Assembly (NCBI GenBank): GCA_023392635.1
Contig: JAEVYS010000102.1
Span: 1 to 56,785, forward strand
Origin: Actinomycetes bacterium
Lineage (GTDB): Bacteria > Actinomycetota > Actinomycetes > Propionibacteriales > Propionibacteriaceae
Direction of reading: 5' to 3'
DNA: 56,785 nt
The position numbers and the translations under genes were made by a program. The notes beneath the pieces are model-generated. The model saw only the letters and a list, made by a program, of their open reading frames with translations. It made no database searches and was not told where the DNA came from. Each line of letters starts with the position of its first letter. The first letter of the stretch is position 1. Shown in pieces: positions 33,142-45,335 of this stretch.

Positions 33142-33705
33142 ATGAGCGGAGGCGGCGAGCAAACTTCGGACGGTTCGCGGCGCGTGGCGCTGTTGCGGGG
33201 CATCAACCTCGGCGGGGGACGGACGGTGCCGATGGCGAAATTGCGTGCGGTGGCCGAGGGCCTGGGCTGGAGCGACGTCTCCACCTACCTGCAGTCCGGC
33301 AACCTGATCTTCGTCTCCGGGGAGCCGGACGCGCAGGCAGCCCGCCGGCTGACCAGCGCGATCCGCGGGGAGTTCGGACTGGACGTGGACGTCGTGGTCC
33401 GCACCGGGGCGCAGCTCCGCATGCTCGTGGACGCGCACCCGTTCGCCGGAGGCGACCCCTCCCGCGTCGTGATCGCGTGCTGCGACCGTCCGGTGGGCGA
33501 ACTGGCCGCGCGACGCCTGGCCGACCTCGCCGCCGGTGCCGAGCGGGTCGAGGTCGCCGCCACCGGCACCGACGTGTACGCGGACTTCCCGGACGGCCAG
33601 GCCGGCTCCCGGCTCGCGGCGAGCCTGGTCTCCGTCCTGCGCCCCGGCACGGGGACGGCGCGCAACCTGCGCACGATGACCAAGGTCGCAGAACTGCTCG
33701 GCTGA
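33142..33705 (+). CDS. DUF1697 family protein
   Basis: A 187-residue protein with the typical family core: RRVALLRGINLGGGRTVPMAKLRAVAEGLGWSDVSTYLQSGNLIFVSG near the N terminus and GTARNLRTMTKVAEL at the end. ATG 33142 has AGGA seven bases upstream. The frame is open far upstream but that part is antisense to arginase. Function is unknown for the family. A divergent relative is at 12632-13153. Confidence 0.88.
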   Translation: MSGGGEQTSDGSRRVALLRGINLGGGRTVPMAKLRAVAEGLGWSDVSTYLQSGNLIFVSGEPDAQAARRLTSAIRGEFGLDVDVVVRTGAQLRMLVDAHPFAGGDPSRVVIACCDRPVGELAARRLADLAAGAERVEVAATGTDVYADFPDGQAGSRLAASLVSVLRPGTGTARNLRTMTKVAELLG

Positions 33706-33765
33706 GCGGTGCACAGTTCTGAGGTTGCGAGGTGAGTCGGACGGGGGATCGTCGGTGCCGCGGGT

Positions 33766-33771
33766 TAGGGT
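33766..33771 (+). promoter_or_regulatory. Putative -10 of dnaE
   Basis: TAGGGT about 73 nt before the GTG of dnaE, within a 138-bp gap that otherwise shows nothing I can assign. No strong -35 element; low confidence. Confidence 0.25.
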
Positions 33772-33843
33772 GAGTACTCGCTGACTTCCCCCAGCGTTCC
33801 AGCAAGTCCGCCAGTTCTGCCTGCTCGGAGGTCGTGGGTCAGC

Positions 33844-37362
<3,519 letters not shown>

Positions 37363-37375
37363 CCGCCCGCTGAAG

Positions 37376-37381
37376 TAGAGT
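37376..37381 (+). promoter_or_regulatory. -10 element before the four-helix membrane gene
   Basis: TAGAGT, eight bases, then GTG 37390; transcription about 7-9 nt downstream would begin at or two bases before the start codon. No ribosome binding site is visible. Confidence 0.4.
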
Positions 37382-37389
37382 GCCGCTTC

Positions 37390-38052
37390 GTGAGTACGAC
37401 CGTCACCGAGCACCCCGGCGCCGAGCCGCAGCCGACGGCTGAGTCGTCCGTCGCTCTGTGGATCGCGTTGCTGGCCGGCCTGTCCGCTGTGGTCGGGGGG
37501 CTCGCCGCGGTGTTCTGGGCCTCGGTCGTGACCGTGCCCACCTGGCGCATCCTCGGCAACAGTGCTGCGGTCATGAGCGAGCGCGGAATGACCGAGATCG
37601 CGGCCGCGGACGTCTGGTTCGTGATCACCGGGGCCCTGGTCGGGGTCGGGCTCGGGCTGGTGACATGGAAGTGGTTCCGCCCGCTGGGCTGGCCGACCGC
37701 GCTGCTCGCCGTCGGGGCCGGACTCCTTGCCGGCGTGGTTTGTTGGCAGGTCGGCCAGGTGCTCGGCCCGGGACCGGAGAACGAGCGGATCGCGGCGGCC
37801 CTGCCCGGCGTGGTCGTGCCCGCCGCCCTGCAGCTGCGTTCGCTGTCCGCCCTGGCGGTATGGGGCTTCGCCGCCGTCACCCCGGTCCTGCTGGTGTCCT
37901 CGCTCGGACCCGATGACGAGGACGTGTCGTCACGACGTCGGCGCCGGGCGGACCGGCTGGCGGAAGAGAGGTCGCAGCAGGCGCAGGAGGAGGTCGGCAC
38001 CGTCGACGAGCGAGGCGTGCTCACCGAGACGCAGTCGCCCGCGTCTCCATGA
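37390..38052 (+). CDS. Four-helix membrane protein (DUF2567-like)
   Basis: A 220-residue protein with four predicted membrane helices (about 23-48, 70-92, 100-122 and 155-175) and a charged cytoplasmic tail rich in Arg and Glu (SSRRRRRADRLAEERSQQAQEE). Between helices 1 and 2 lies an outside loop with VPTWRILGNSA. The pattern resembles the DUF2567 group of actinobacterial membrane proteins, a tentative match. It follows dnaE by 27 bp and its stop overlaps the next ATG (ATGA), so it is coupled to the CYTH-CHAD gene. Confidence 0.7.
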   Translation: MSTTVTEHPGAEPQPTAESSVALWIALLAGLSAVVGGLAAVFWASVVTVPTWRILGNSAAVMSERGMTEIAAADVWFVITGALVGVGLGLVTWKWFRPLGWPTALLAVGAGLLAGVVCWQVGQVLGPGPENERIAAALPGVVVPAALQLRSLSALAVWGFAAVTPVLLVSSLGPDDEDVSSRRRRRADRLAEERSQQAQEEVGTVDERGVLTETQSPASP

Positions 38053-39518
38053 GCCGGCAGGTCGAGACGGAGCGGAAGTACGCACTGGCGCAGGCTGAGG
38101 ACCTCCCGCCCCTCGACGCCGTGGCGACCCCAGGGCCGGTCGACGAGTTCGACCTCGTTGCCACGTACTACGACGCGCGCGACTACCGGCTGACGCGCGC
38201 CCACCTGGTGATCCGGCGCCGCGAGGGGGGCCACGACGACGGCTGGCACCTCAAGACGCCCGGCGAGCGGCCCGACGAACGGCATGAGCTCCACCTTCCG
38301 CTGGGGCCGGCACGTGTGCCGGACGAACTGCGCGAACAGGTGGCTGACGCGCTCGACGGCGCCGCGCTGGTGCCGGTCGCGGTGCTGCGGACCGCTCGCC
38401 GCGAGCAGCAACTGCTGGGTCCGGACGGCGCGGTGCTGGCCGTGACCACGCTCGATCGGGTCGAGGCGAGGACCGGCGACGACCGCCGGGCCTGGCGAGA
38501 GGCCGAGGTCGAGCTGGTCGGAGGGCGCCCCGAGCTGCTGGACCGCATCGAGACCGTGCTCGGCCGCGCCGGCATCCACCGCTCGCCGTCGGCGTCGAAG
38601 ATCGGGCAGACGCTCGCCGGTCGGATCGAGGCGCTCGACGCGTCGGTGGGCTCCGCCGGTGCGGCGTTGCTCGACTACGTCGGCCTGCAGGTCGGCACGC
38701 TGCAGGCGCAGGAGGCGGCCGTGCGCGTGGACGCCCCCGACGCCGTCCACCGCAGCCGCGTGGCCACCCGGCGCCTGCGCAGCACGCTACGCACCTTCGC
38801 CGGGCTGCTTCCGCGGGGCGTGGCACCCGCACTGCGGACGGAGCTGCGCTGGCACGCGGCGCTGCTCGGGGCTGCCAGGGACGCGGAGGTGCTGCGCGAG
38901 CGGTTGCTCGACGCCCTCGACACCTTGCCCCACCCCGCCGGAGAGCCCGTGAGACGGCGTATCGCCACACAGCTCTCCGACACCCACGACGTGGCGCACG
39001 CCGCCTTGGTGAAGAGCATGGGGACCCGTCGTTACGACGAGCTGCACGAGGCACTGGCGAGCTTCCTCGCGTCACCGGGCCTGGCCTGGGTGGCGGCTGA
39101 ACCGGCCGAGGTGGTGCTCGTGCCGATGCTCGGCCGCGCCGTCCGCCGCGTCCGGAAGCTGGCCCGGCACGCAGCGAACCGGCCGGGCGACCTCGGCCGG
39201 TGGCACGAGGTGCGCAAGGCGGCCAAGGCCGCCCGGTACGGCGCGGAGGCCCTCGTCCCCGTCCTGGGCGAGCGTGCCGACGGGTGGCGCTCGGCCTGGG
39301 AAGCGGTCACCGAGGCGCTCGGATCCGTCCAGGACTGCGTCGTCGCCAAGGAGGTCGTCGCGGCCCTGGCGGAACGCGCCACGAGCGAGGGGCTGCGTCC
39401 CGAGCCGTTCGAGGAGTTGCGCAGGGGGCAGGACGACACCCTGGCCGCGTCGCTGCTCGCCGGCCGCCGGGCGCTCGCCACCGCGCTCGCGGAGGCCGAT
39501 CCCGGCGCTGTCGGCTGA
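38049..39518 (+). CDS. CYTH-CHAD domain protein
   Basis: A 489-residue protein with an N-terminal CYTH domain (residues 1-190; ExExK signature in VETERKYA at about 5-12, later HLKTPGERPDERHEL) and a C-terminal CHAD helical domain (from about 205; HRSRVATRRLRSTLRTF and WHEVRKAAKAARYGAEAL with the conserved His/Arg/Lys set). CYTH domains hydrolyse or bind triphosphates such as inorganic triphosphate; CHAD domains bind polyphosphate. The joint protein is therefore likely to act on or at polyphosphate, by inference. Coupled by ATGA overlap to the membrane gene upstream; a palindromic repeat follows its stop. Confidence 0.9.
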   Translation: MSRQVETERKYALAQAEDLPPLDAVATPGPVDEFDLVATYYDARDYRLTRAHLVIRRREGGHDDGWHLKTPGERPDERHELHLPLGPARVPDELREQVADALDGAALVPVAVLRTARREQQLLGPDGAVLAVTTLDRVEARTGDDRRAWREAEVELVGGRPELLDRIETVLGRAGIHRSPSASKIGQTLAGRIEALDASVGSAGAALLDYVGLQVGTLQAQEAAVRVDAPDAVHRSRVATRRLRSTLRTFAGLLPRGVAPALRTELRWHAALLGAARDAEVLRERLLDALDTLPHPAGEPVRRRIATQLSDTHDVAHAALVKSMGTRRYDELHEALASFLASPGLAWVAAEPAEVVLVPMLGRAVRRVRKLARHAANRPGDLGRWHEVRKAAKAARYGAEALVPVLGERADGWRSAWEAVTEALGSVQDCVVAKEVVAALAERATSEGLRPEPFEELRRGQDDTLAASLLAGRRALATALAEADPGAVG

Positions 39519-39519
39519 C

Positions 39520-39550
39520 CGGCGCAACGGGGACGGTTCCTCTTGCGTCG
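39520..39550. repeat. Single REP-like hairpin, GGGGACGGTT family
   Basis: CGGCGCAA (39520-39527), a 15-nt loop holding GGGGACGGTT, and TTGCGTCG (39543-39550) form an 8-bp stem with one G-U wobble. It sits two bases after the CYTH-CHAD stop and 10 bp before the stop of the convergent YbaK gene, so it could work as a terminator for both. Confidence 0.65.
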
Positions 39551-39559
39551 CGACCGGCC

Positions 39560-40042
39560 TCAGCGCGCGATGTCGGCGAACCTCGCCCCGGTCGCGCGCG
39601 CCAGGTCCTCGGCCGACAGCTCGACCTGCAGGCCGCGCTTGCCCGCCGACACGTAGATCGTGTCCCACAGCTGGGCCGTCTCGTCGATCACGGTCGGCAG
39701 GGGAGTGCGCTGGCCCAGCGGCGAGACGCCGCCGAGGACGTAGCCGGTGCTCCGGGCCACCAGGGCCTTGTCGGCCAGTTCCGCCCTCTTGGTCCCGAGC
39801 GCCGCGGCGAAGTGCTTCAGGCTCAGCTGGCCCGCCACCGGGACCACCGCAACGGCGAGGACGGGACGCGCCGCCCCCACGTCGACGACCAGGGTCTTGA
39901 AGATCCGCAGCGGGTCGACGCCGAGCGCACCCGCGGCCTCGTCGCCGTAGTGGGTGGCACCCGGGTCGTGGTCGTAGGGGTGGAGCACGAACCCGACGCC
40001 CGCGCGAGCGAGCGCCTCGGTGGCGGGGGTGCCGCCGGCCAT
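39560..40042 (-). CDS. ybaK: YbaK/EbsC family Cys-tRNA(Pro) deacylase
   Basis: A 160-residue trans-editing protein that frees cysteine wrongly loaded on tRNA(Pro). Family marks are TPATEALARAGVGFVLHPYDHDP at the N terminus, IFKTLVVDVG with the catalytic lysine, AVVPVAGQLSLKHFAAALG, STGYVLGGVSPLGQRTPLPTVID and ETAQLWDTIYVSAGKRGLQVELS. Length is normal. ATG 40042 overlaps the stop of the DUF554 gene by one base, so the two are co-transcribed. Confidence 0.93.
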   Translation of the reverse strand: MAGGTPATEALARAGVGFVLHPYDHDPGATHYGDEAAGALGVDPLRIFKTLVVDVGAARPVLAVAVVPVAGQLSLKHFAAALGTKRAELADKALVARSTGYVLGGVSPLGQRTPLPTVIDETAQLWDTIYVSAGKRGLQVELSAEDLARATGARFADIAR

Positions 40043-40779
40043 CAGCGGAACAGGCCGACGCCGGCGACCAGCAACGGTGCCAGCACGAGCGCAGGCAGGA
40101 GATCACCGACCGGGATCTGCTTGATGCCGGCCAGGCGGATCCCCAGGCCGAGCAGGATGACGCCGCCGGCCGCGCCGAGCGCGTCCAGCTGGCCCGGGGG
40201 CAGCACGTTGCCTGCGGCGAAGCCGACCAGCGTGAGCAGGCCCTGGTACACCGCGAGGGGGATCACCGACGCCATCACGCCGATCCCGAACGACGAGGCG
40301 AACGCGATCGCGGCGAAACCGTCCATGACCGCCTTGACCAGCAGTTGCTCCGAGCCGTGTCCCAGTCCGTCCGACAGCGAGCCCAGGATCGACAGCGGGC
40401 CGACGCAGAAGACCAGGGTGGAGGTCACCGCGCCCTCGACGAACCGGCTGCCCTCGGTGCGGGACGCGAACCGGTCGTGCAGAAGCTGGGCGCCACCGTC
40501 GAGGCGTCGCTCCAGTTGCAGCAGCGAGCCGAGGATGCCCCCGATCAGGAGTGCGCCGAGGACGACGAGCAGGCGGGCGTCGGCGCCGACCTCCGCGCTC
40601 AGGGCGTCCGAGATCCCGGACGCGATCGCGCGCCCGCCGATCACCAGGGTGAACAGGCCGAGGATGGTCGTCACCAGGGTCCGGGTCTGCTCCGGCAGCC
40701 GGTGGCCGACGAGGACGCCGATGCCGCTGCCCACGAGGACCGTGATCACGTTGACGACGGTGCCGAGGCCGATGAACAT
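40042..40779 (-). CDS. DUF554 family membrane protein
   Basis: A 245-residue membrane protein with about seven helices and the DUF554 (YdfK-like) layout: GTVVNVITVLVGSGIGVLVGHRLPEQ at the front, LLIGGILGSLLQLE after helix 3, FCVGPLSILGSLSDGLG, VKAVMDGFAAIAFASSFGIGVMAS and a repeat-like second half. Its role is unknown; a transport function is sometimes suggested. It is first in a two-gene unit with ybaK and divergent from hisD, separated by 92 bp. Confidence 0.9.
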   Translation of the reverse strand: MFIGLGTVVNVITVLVGSGIGVLVGHRLPEQTRTLVTTILGLFTLVIGGRAIASGISDALSAEVGADARLLVVLGALLIGGILGSLLQLERRLDGGAQLLHDRFASRTEGSRFVEGAVTSTLVFCVGPLSILGSLSDGLGHGSEQLLVKAVMDGFAAIAFASSFGIGVMASVIPLAVYQGLLTLVGFAAGNVLPPGQLDALGAAGGVILLGLGIRLAGIKQIPVGDLLPALVLAPLLVAGVGLFR

Positions 40780-40858
40780 GGCGCCAAGTCAACCATCAGC
40801 GCACGGCCGCGGGGTCCCACGCGCCGGCGGCGAGAACAGCGCCTCAGGCGTCGCCCCA

Positions 40859-40864
40859 TAGAAT
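40859..40864 (+). promoter_or_regulatory. -10 element, leaderless promoter of hisDCBH-priA
   Basis: TAGAAT, seven bases, then GTG 40872. Just upstream is the small inverted repeat CGCCT C AGGCG (40840-40850), placed over the -35 region. Confidence 0.5.
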
Positions 40865-40871
40865 CCGCGGT

Positions 40872-42182
40872 GTGCTGAGAACTCTGGACCTGCGCGGCAC
40901 GGCTCCCGACGACTATCGCGGACTGCTGCCCCGCGCCGCGTTCGACGTCGACGCCGCCGTGGAGCAGGTGCGTCCGATCGTCGCCGCGGTCGCCGAGCGC
41001 GGTGTCGAAGCGCTCGCGGAGTACTCGGCGGCCTTCGACCATGTCGTCCCCACGACCTTCCGGGTGCCGGCCGAGAGCCTGGCCGCAGCCCTGGCGGAGC
41101 TGACCGACGACGTGCGGGCGGCCTTCGCCGAGGCGATCCGGCGTCGCCGCGTGGTCGCCGAAGCGGAGGCTGCCAGCGTTCCGGTGCGGGTCGAGCTGGG
41201 GCCGGGCGCCGTCGTCGAGCAGCGGCTCGTCCCGGTGGGAAGGGTCGGGCTGTACGTGCCGGGCGGCCTGGCGCCCCTGGCGTCCAGCGTCCTGATGAAC
41301 GTCGTTCCGGCGCAGGTGGCCGGAGTCGGGTCGATCGCGGTGGCCAGCCCGCCGCAGGCAGCGTCCGGCGGGCTGCCGCACCCGAACGTCCTTGCGGTGT
41401 GCGCGATGCTCGGCGTGGACGAGGTGTACGCGGTGGGCGGCGCCCAGGCGATCGCGATGTTCGCCCACGGCGTTCCGGGACTGTGCCGGGGCGTCGATCT
41501 GGTCACCGGCCCGGGGAACATCTATGTCGTCGCCGCGAAGCGGCTGTTGCGAGGGCGGATCGGCATCGACTCAGAGGCCGGGCCCACCGAGATCGCGATC
41601 CTCGCCGACGACACCGCCGACCCCGGCTTCGTCGCGGCCGACCTGGTCTCGCAGGCCGAGCACGACCCCTCCGCCGCCTCGGTGCTGATCACCGACTCCC
41701 CGGCGCTGGCCGAGGCAGTGGTCGCCGAACTGGAGCCGCAGGTGGCGGTCACCCGGCACTCCGACCGCATCCGGACGGCGCTGGGCGGCCCGCAGTCGGC
41801 CGTCGTCCTGGTGGACGACCTCGAACAGGGGATCGCCGTCGCCGACGCGTACGCCGCCGAACACCTCGAGATCCACACCGCGGACGCGCCGGCCGTGGCG
41901 GCACGCATCCGCAACGCCGGGGCGATCTTCGTCGGCTCCTACTCCCCGGTGTCCCTCGGCGACTACAGCGCCGGTTCGACCCACGTCCTGCCGACCGCGG
42001 GTTGCGCCTGCCACTCCTCGGGCCTGAACGTGCACAGTTTCCGGCGCCAGGTGCATGTGGTGGACTACTCGAGGGACGCGCTGCTGGAGGTGGCCGCCGT
42101 CGTGGAGACCTTCGCCGCGGCGGAGGACCTGCCGGCCCACGGCGCCGCCGTGACCATCCGGCGTCCGGGGGTGCGGTCGTGA
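40872..42182 (+). CDS. hisD: Histidinol dehydrogenase HisD
   Basis: A 436-residue zinc enzyme for the last two steps of histidine synthesis. Visible marks are VGRVGLYVPGG, VYAVGGAQAIAMFAHG, DLVTGPGNIYVVAAKRLLRG, IDSEAGPTEIAILAD, AADLVSQAEHDP and AAEHLEIHT, which contain the usual zinc and active-site Gln, His and Glu. GTG 40872 is placed by a leaderless -10 box. Its stop overlaps the GTG of hisC. Confidence 0.97.
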   Translation: MLRTLDLRGTAPDDYRGLLPRAAFDVDAAVEQVRPIVAAVAERGVEALAEYSAAFDHVVPTTFRVPAESLAAALAELTDDVRAAFAEAIRRRRVVAEAEAASVPVRVELGPGAVVEQRLVPVGRVGLYVPGGLAPLASSVLMNVVPAQVAGVGSIAVASPPQAASGGLPHPNVLAVCAMLGVDEVYAVGGAQAIAMFAHGVPGLCRGVDLVTGPGNIYVVAAKRLLRGRIGIDSEAGPTEIAILADDTADPGFVAADLVSQAEHDPSAASVLITDSPALAEAVVAELEPQVAVTRHSDRIRTALGGPQSAVVLVDDLEQGIAVADAYAAEHLEIHTADAPAVAARIRNAGAIFVGSYSPVSLGDYSAGSTHVLPTAGCACHSSGLNVHSFRRQVHVVDYSRDALLEVAAVVETFAAAEDLPAHGAAVTIRRPGVRS

Positions 42183-43267
42183 AGCCGGACGTGACCCTGG
42201 CGGAGCTGCCGCTGCGTCCCGAACTGGTGGGCGAGCAGCCCTACGGCGCACCCCAGCTGGACGTGCCGGTCCGGCTGAACGTCAACGAGAACCCGTACCC
42301 GCCGAGTGCCGACGTGCGTGCGGAGATGGCCGAGGCGGTCGCCGCGCATGCCCTCAACCGCTACCCCGACCGGGAGGCCCTCGGGCTGCGCACGGCGCTG
42401 GCCGGCTACCTGGGGCACGGGCTGGAGGCGTCCGGGATCTGGGCGGCGAACGGCTCCAACGAGGTCATGACCCACCTCCTCCAGGCCTTCGGGGGGCCGG
42501 GACGGACCGTCCTCAGCTTCACTCCGACCTACTCGATGTATCCCGAGTACGCCCGCAACACCCACACCGCCTATGTGACAGAGCCGCGGGCCAGGGACTT
42601 CACCCTGGACGCAGCCACGGTGCTCGCCGCGATCGCGCAGCACCGGCCCGACGTGGTGGTGATCACCACGCCGAACAACCCGACCGGGACGAGCACCCCA
42701 CTGGCCGTGATCGAGCAGGTGCTCGCGGCGACCGATGCGATCGTGGTGGTCGACGAGGCGTACCAGGAGTTCGCGAGGCACCCGGAGCGGACCGCCCTGA
42801 CCCTGCTCGACCGCTACGGCAACCTGGTCGTCTCCCGCACGATGAGCAAGGCGTTCGCCCTCGCGGGAGGTCGTGTCGGCTACCTCGCCGCCGCCCCTGC
42901 GATCGTGGACGCCTGCCGCATCGTCCGGCTGCCCTACCACCTCTCCGCCCAGACCCAGGCCGTGGCAGAGGTGGCCCTGCGGCACGCGGGCGAACTGCTC
43001 GCCCAGGTCGACCAGTTGCGTGCCACCAGGGACGAGATGCTGGTACGGCTGCCTCAACTGGGGGTCGAGGTCGTGGACTCCGATGCCAACTTCTGCCTGT
43101 TCGGCTCGTTCGCCGACCGCCATGATGTCTGGCAGCGGCTGCTCGACCGCGGCGTCCTCGTGCGCGAAACCGGTCCGGAGGGGTGGCTGCGGGTGAGCGC
43201 AGGGACGCCGGCAGAGACCGAGCGGTTCTACACCGCCCTGGCCGAAGTGATGGAGGAGAAGCCATGA
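42179..43267 (+). CDS. hisC: Histidinol-phosphate aminotransferase HisC
   Basis: A 362-residue PLP enzyme. Marks: RLNVNENPYPPS at the front, NRYPDREALGLR, NGSNEVMTHLLQAFGGPG, TPNNPTGT, VVDEAYQEFA and the PLP lysine in SRTMSKAFALAGGRVGYL. GTG 42179 overlaps the hisD stop and gives the family start about 25 residues before LNVNENP; the frame is open further back only inside hisD. It is coupled to hisB by ATGA. Confidence 0.96.
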   Translation: MKPDVTLAELPLRPELVGEQPYGAPQLDVPVRLNVNENPYPPSADVRAEMAEAVAAHALNRYPDREALGLRTALAGYLGHGLEASGIWAANGSNEVMTHLLQAFGGPGRTVLSFTPTYSMYPEYARNTHTAYVTEPRARDFTLDAATVLAAIAQHRPDVVVITTPNNPTGTSTPLAVIEQVLAATDAIVVVDEAYQEFARHPERTALTLLDRYGNLVVSRTMSKAFALAGGRVGYLAAAPAIVDACRIVRLPYHLSAQTQAVAEVALRHAGELLAQVDQLRATRDEMLVRLPQLGVEVVDSDANFCLFGSFADRHDVWQRLLDRGVLVRETGPEGWLRVSAGTPAETERFYTALAEVMEEKP

Positions 43268-43878
43268 GTCCGCGTACGGCGGTCCGCGAGCGGAGCACCA
43301 GTGAGTCGCAGGTCCGGGTCGCCCTGAACCTGGACGGCACCGGCGCGGCGACGATCAGCACCGGCATCGGCTTCTACGACCACATGCTCACCGCGCTGGC
43401 GAGGCACTCCCTCATCGACCTGGAGGTGACTACCTCCGGCGACGTCCACATCGACGGCCACCACAGCATCGAGGACACCGCGATCGTGCTCGGGCAGGCC
43501 TTCGCCGATGCCCTGGGCGACAAGGCCGGCATCCGTCGGTTCGGCGACGCCACGGTTCCCCTGGACGAGGCCCTGGCCCTCTGCGTGGTCGATGTGGCCG
43601 GTCGTCCCTACGTCGTGCACTCGGGCGAACCGGAGGGCCAGCAGTACGCGCGGATCGGTGGCACCGGCGTCCCGTATGCGGGTTCGATGACCCGGCACGT
43701 CGTCGAGTCGTTCGCCCTGCACGCCCAGATCTGCGTGCACCTGACCCTTCTCGCCGGACGCGACCCCCACCACATCGTGGAGGCGCAGTTCAAGGCGCTG
43801 GCACGTGCGCTGCGGGACGCGGTCGCGCTGGACCCGCGGATCGAGGGCATCGTGCCGAGCACCAAGGGCAGCCTGTGA
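43264..43878 (+). CDS. hisB: Imidazoleglycerol-phosphate dehydratase HisB
   Basis: A 204-residue monofunctional dehydratase. The manganese-binding repeats GFYDHMLT ... DGHHSIEDTAIVLG and HVVESFALHAQ ... HHIVEAQFKALARALRDAV are both present. There is no histidinol-phosphatase domain, as in other actinobacteria. ATG 43264 overlaps the hisC stop (ATGA). It is followed by hisH with a GTGA overlap. Confidence 0.96.
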   Translation: MSPRTAVRERSTSESQVRVALNLDGTGAATISTGIGFYDHMLTALARHSLIDLEVTTSGDVHIDGHHSIEDTAIVLGQAFADALGDKAGIRRFGDATVPLDEALALCVVDVAGRPYVVHSGEPEGQQYARIGGTGVPYAGSMTRHVVESFALHAQICVHLTLLAGRDPHHIVEAQFKALARALRDAVALDPRIEGIVPSTKGSL

Positions 43879-44513
43879 CGCTGCCGAAGGTGGTCGTGCT
43901 GGACTACGGGTCGGGCAACGTCCACTCGGCGACCCGTGCGCTCGCCGCCGCCGGCGCGGACGTCGAACTCACGGCCGACCGCGCGGCCGCCCTCGACGCG
44001 GACGGACTGGTGGTACCGGGGGTGGGCGCGTTCGCCGCCTGCATGGACGGCCTGGAGGGGGTCGGCGGGCCCGAACTGATCCGGCACCGGCTCCGGCACG
44101 GCCGGCCGGTCCTCGGGATCTGCGTGGGACACCAGGTGCTGTTCGACAGGGGAGTCGAGCACGACGAGCCGACCAGCGGCGTCGGCGTGCTGCCGGGCGT
44201 CGTGGAGTCGCTCCGTGCCGTCCCCCTGCCCCACATGGGCTGGAACACGCTGGAGCCGCCCGTCGGTTCGCTGATGTTCGCCGGCGTGGAGGGGGAGCGG
44301 TTCTACTTCGTCCACTCCTACGGCGTGCACGCCACCGCGGGCTGGCCGTCCGACGCGCTCATCACCTGGGCGGAGCACGGCGGCGACCGGTTCATCGCGG
44401 CGGTCGAGCAGGGCCCGCTCTGGTCGACCCAGTTCCACCCGGAGAAGTCCGGGGCCGCCGGTGCCCGACTGCTCCGCAACTGGCTCGACGCGCTGGAGGG
44501 AACGCACCCATGA
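43875..44513 (+). CDS. hisH: Imidazole glycerol phosphate synthase glutaminase subunit HisH
   Basis: A 212-residue class I glutaminase. It begins VVVLDYGSGNVHSATRAL, has the oxyanion segment VPGVGAF, nucleophile C83 in GICVGHQ, and the His/Glu pair in TQFHPEKSG. It must pair with HisF, whose gene is not in this window although it normally follows priA. GTG 43875 overlaps hisB, and the stop overlaps priA. Confidence 0.95.
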   Translation: MTLPKVVVLDYGSGNVHSATRALAAAGADVELTADRAAALDADGLVVPGVGAFAACMDGLEGVGGPELIRHRLRHGRPVLGICVGHQVLFDRGVEHDEPTSGVGVLPGVVESLRAVPLPHMGWNTLEPPVGSLMFAGVEGERFYFVHSYGVHATAGWPSDALITWAEHGGDRFIAAVEQGPLWSTQFHPEKSGAAGARLLRNWLDALEGTHP

Positions 44514-45253
44514 GCTCACTCGTCCTGCTGCCCGCCGTCGACGTCCAGGACGGCCAGGCGGTGCAACTGACCCAGGGCGTCGCCGGGTCGGAGAAGGTGT
44601 TCGGCGACCCCCTGCTCGCGGCGCAACGTTGGCAGGACGCCGGCGCGGAGTGGCTCCACCTGGTCGACCTCGACGCGGCCTTCGGGCGCGGCAGCAACGC
44701 CGACGCGATCGCTCGAATCACCTCGGCGATGCAGGTGAATGTGGAACTCTCCGGCGGCATCCGCGACGACGCCAGCCTTGAGCGCGCTCTCGCCACCGGC
44801 TGCCGCCGGGTCAACATCGGCACGGCGGCACTGGAGAACCCGCAGTGGTGCGACCGGATCGTGCGTGAGCACGGCGACCGCATCGCGATCGGGCTGGACG
44901 TGCGCGGCACCCGCCTCGCCGCGAGGGGCTGGACGCGCGAGGGCGGCGAGCTCTGGGAGACCCTTGACCGCCTGAACGCTGCCGGGTGCACCCGCTACGT
45001 GGTGACCGACGTCGCCAGCGACGGCATGCTCACCGGCCCCAATGTGCGCCTCCTCGAGGAGGTCTGTGCGCGGACGGACGCCGCCGTGGTGGCCAGTGGC
45101 GGCATTTCGACGCTGGACGACCTCCGGGTGCTGCGCGACCTCGTGCCGCTCGGGGTCGAGGGGGCGATCGTCGGCACCGCGCTTTACGTCGGCAGGTTCA
45201 CGCTGGAGGACGCGCTGCTCGTCTGCCGGGGCGAGGAGCCCTCCGCGCGCTGA
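44510..45253 (+). CDS. priA: Bifunctional isomerase PriA (HisA/TrpF activities)
   Basis: A 247-residue TIM barrel that isomerises both ProFAR (histidine path) and PRA (tryptophan path). The catalytic aspartates are D11 in LPAVDVQDG and D171 in TDVASDGMLTGPN. The segment LAARGWTREGGELWE (R139, W141) holds the Arg and Trp that allow TrpF activity in the mycobacterial enzyme, which has RGWETDGGDLW there. This supports a true PriA rather than plain HisA, and fits the lack of trpF in the trp cluster. ATG 44510 overlaps the hisH stop. It ends the operon. Confidence 0.94.
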   Translation: MSSLVLLPAVDVQDGQAVQLTQGVAGSEKVFGDPLLAAQRWQDAGAEWLHLVDLDAAFGRGSNADAIARITSAMQVNVELSGGIRDDASLERALATGCRRVNIGTAALENPQWCDRIVREHGDRIAIGLDVRGTRLAARGWTREGGELWETLDRLNAAGCTRYVVTDVASDGMLTGPNVRLLEEVCARTDAAVVASGGISTLDDLRVLRDLVPLGVEGAIVGTALYVGRFTLEDALLVCRGEEPSAR

Positions 45254-45304
45254 CCGCCCGCGCGACGCGCTCCGGCGGGGGCGGGGCCGTCATGATCCAC
45301 GGCG

Positions 45305-45332
45305 CACTGTCAGAGGGCCGTCCGACACTGTC
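45305..45332. repeat. CACTGTC direct repeats before the EVE gene
   Basis: CACTGTC occurs at 45305-45311 and 45326-45332, 21 bp apart, the second ending three bases before ATG 45336. Possible operator; too short to be sure. Confidence 0.3.
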
Positions 45333-45335
45333 GGG

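Noticed and set aside
45254..45335. A remnant of hisF after priA
   Set aside because: The 82-bp gap has no coding similarity to HisF in any frame; the gene is simply not here.
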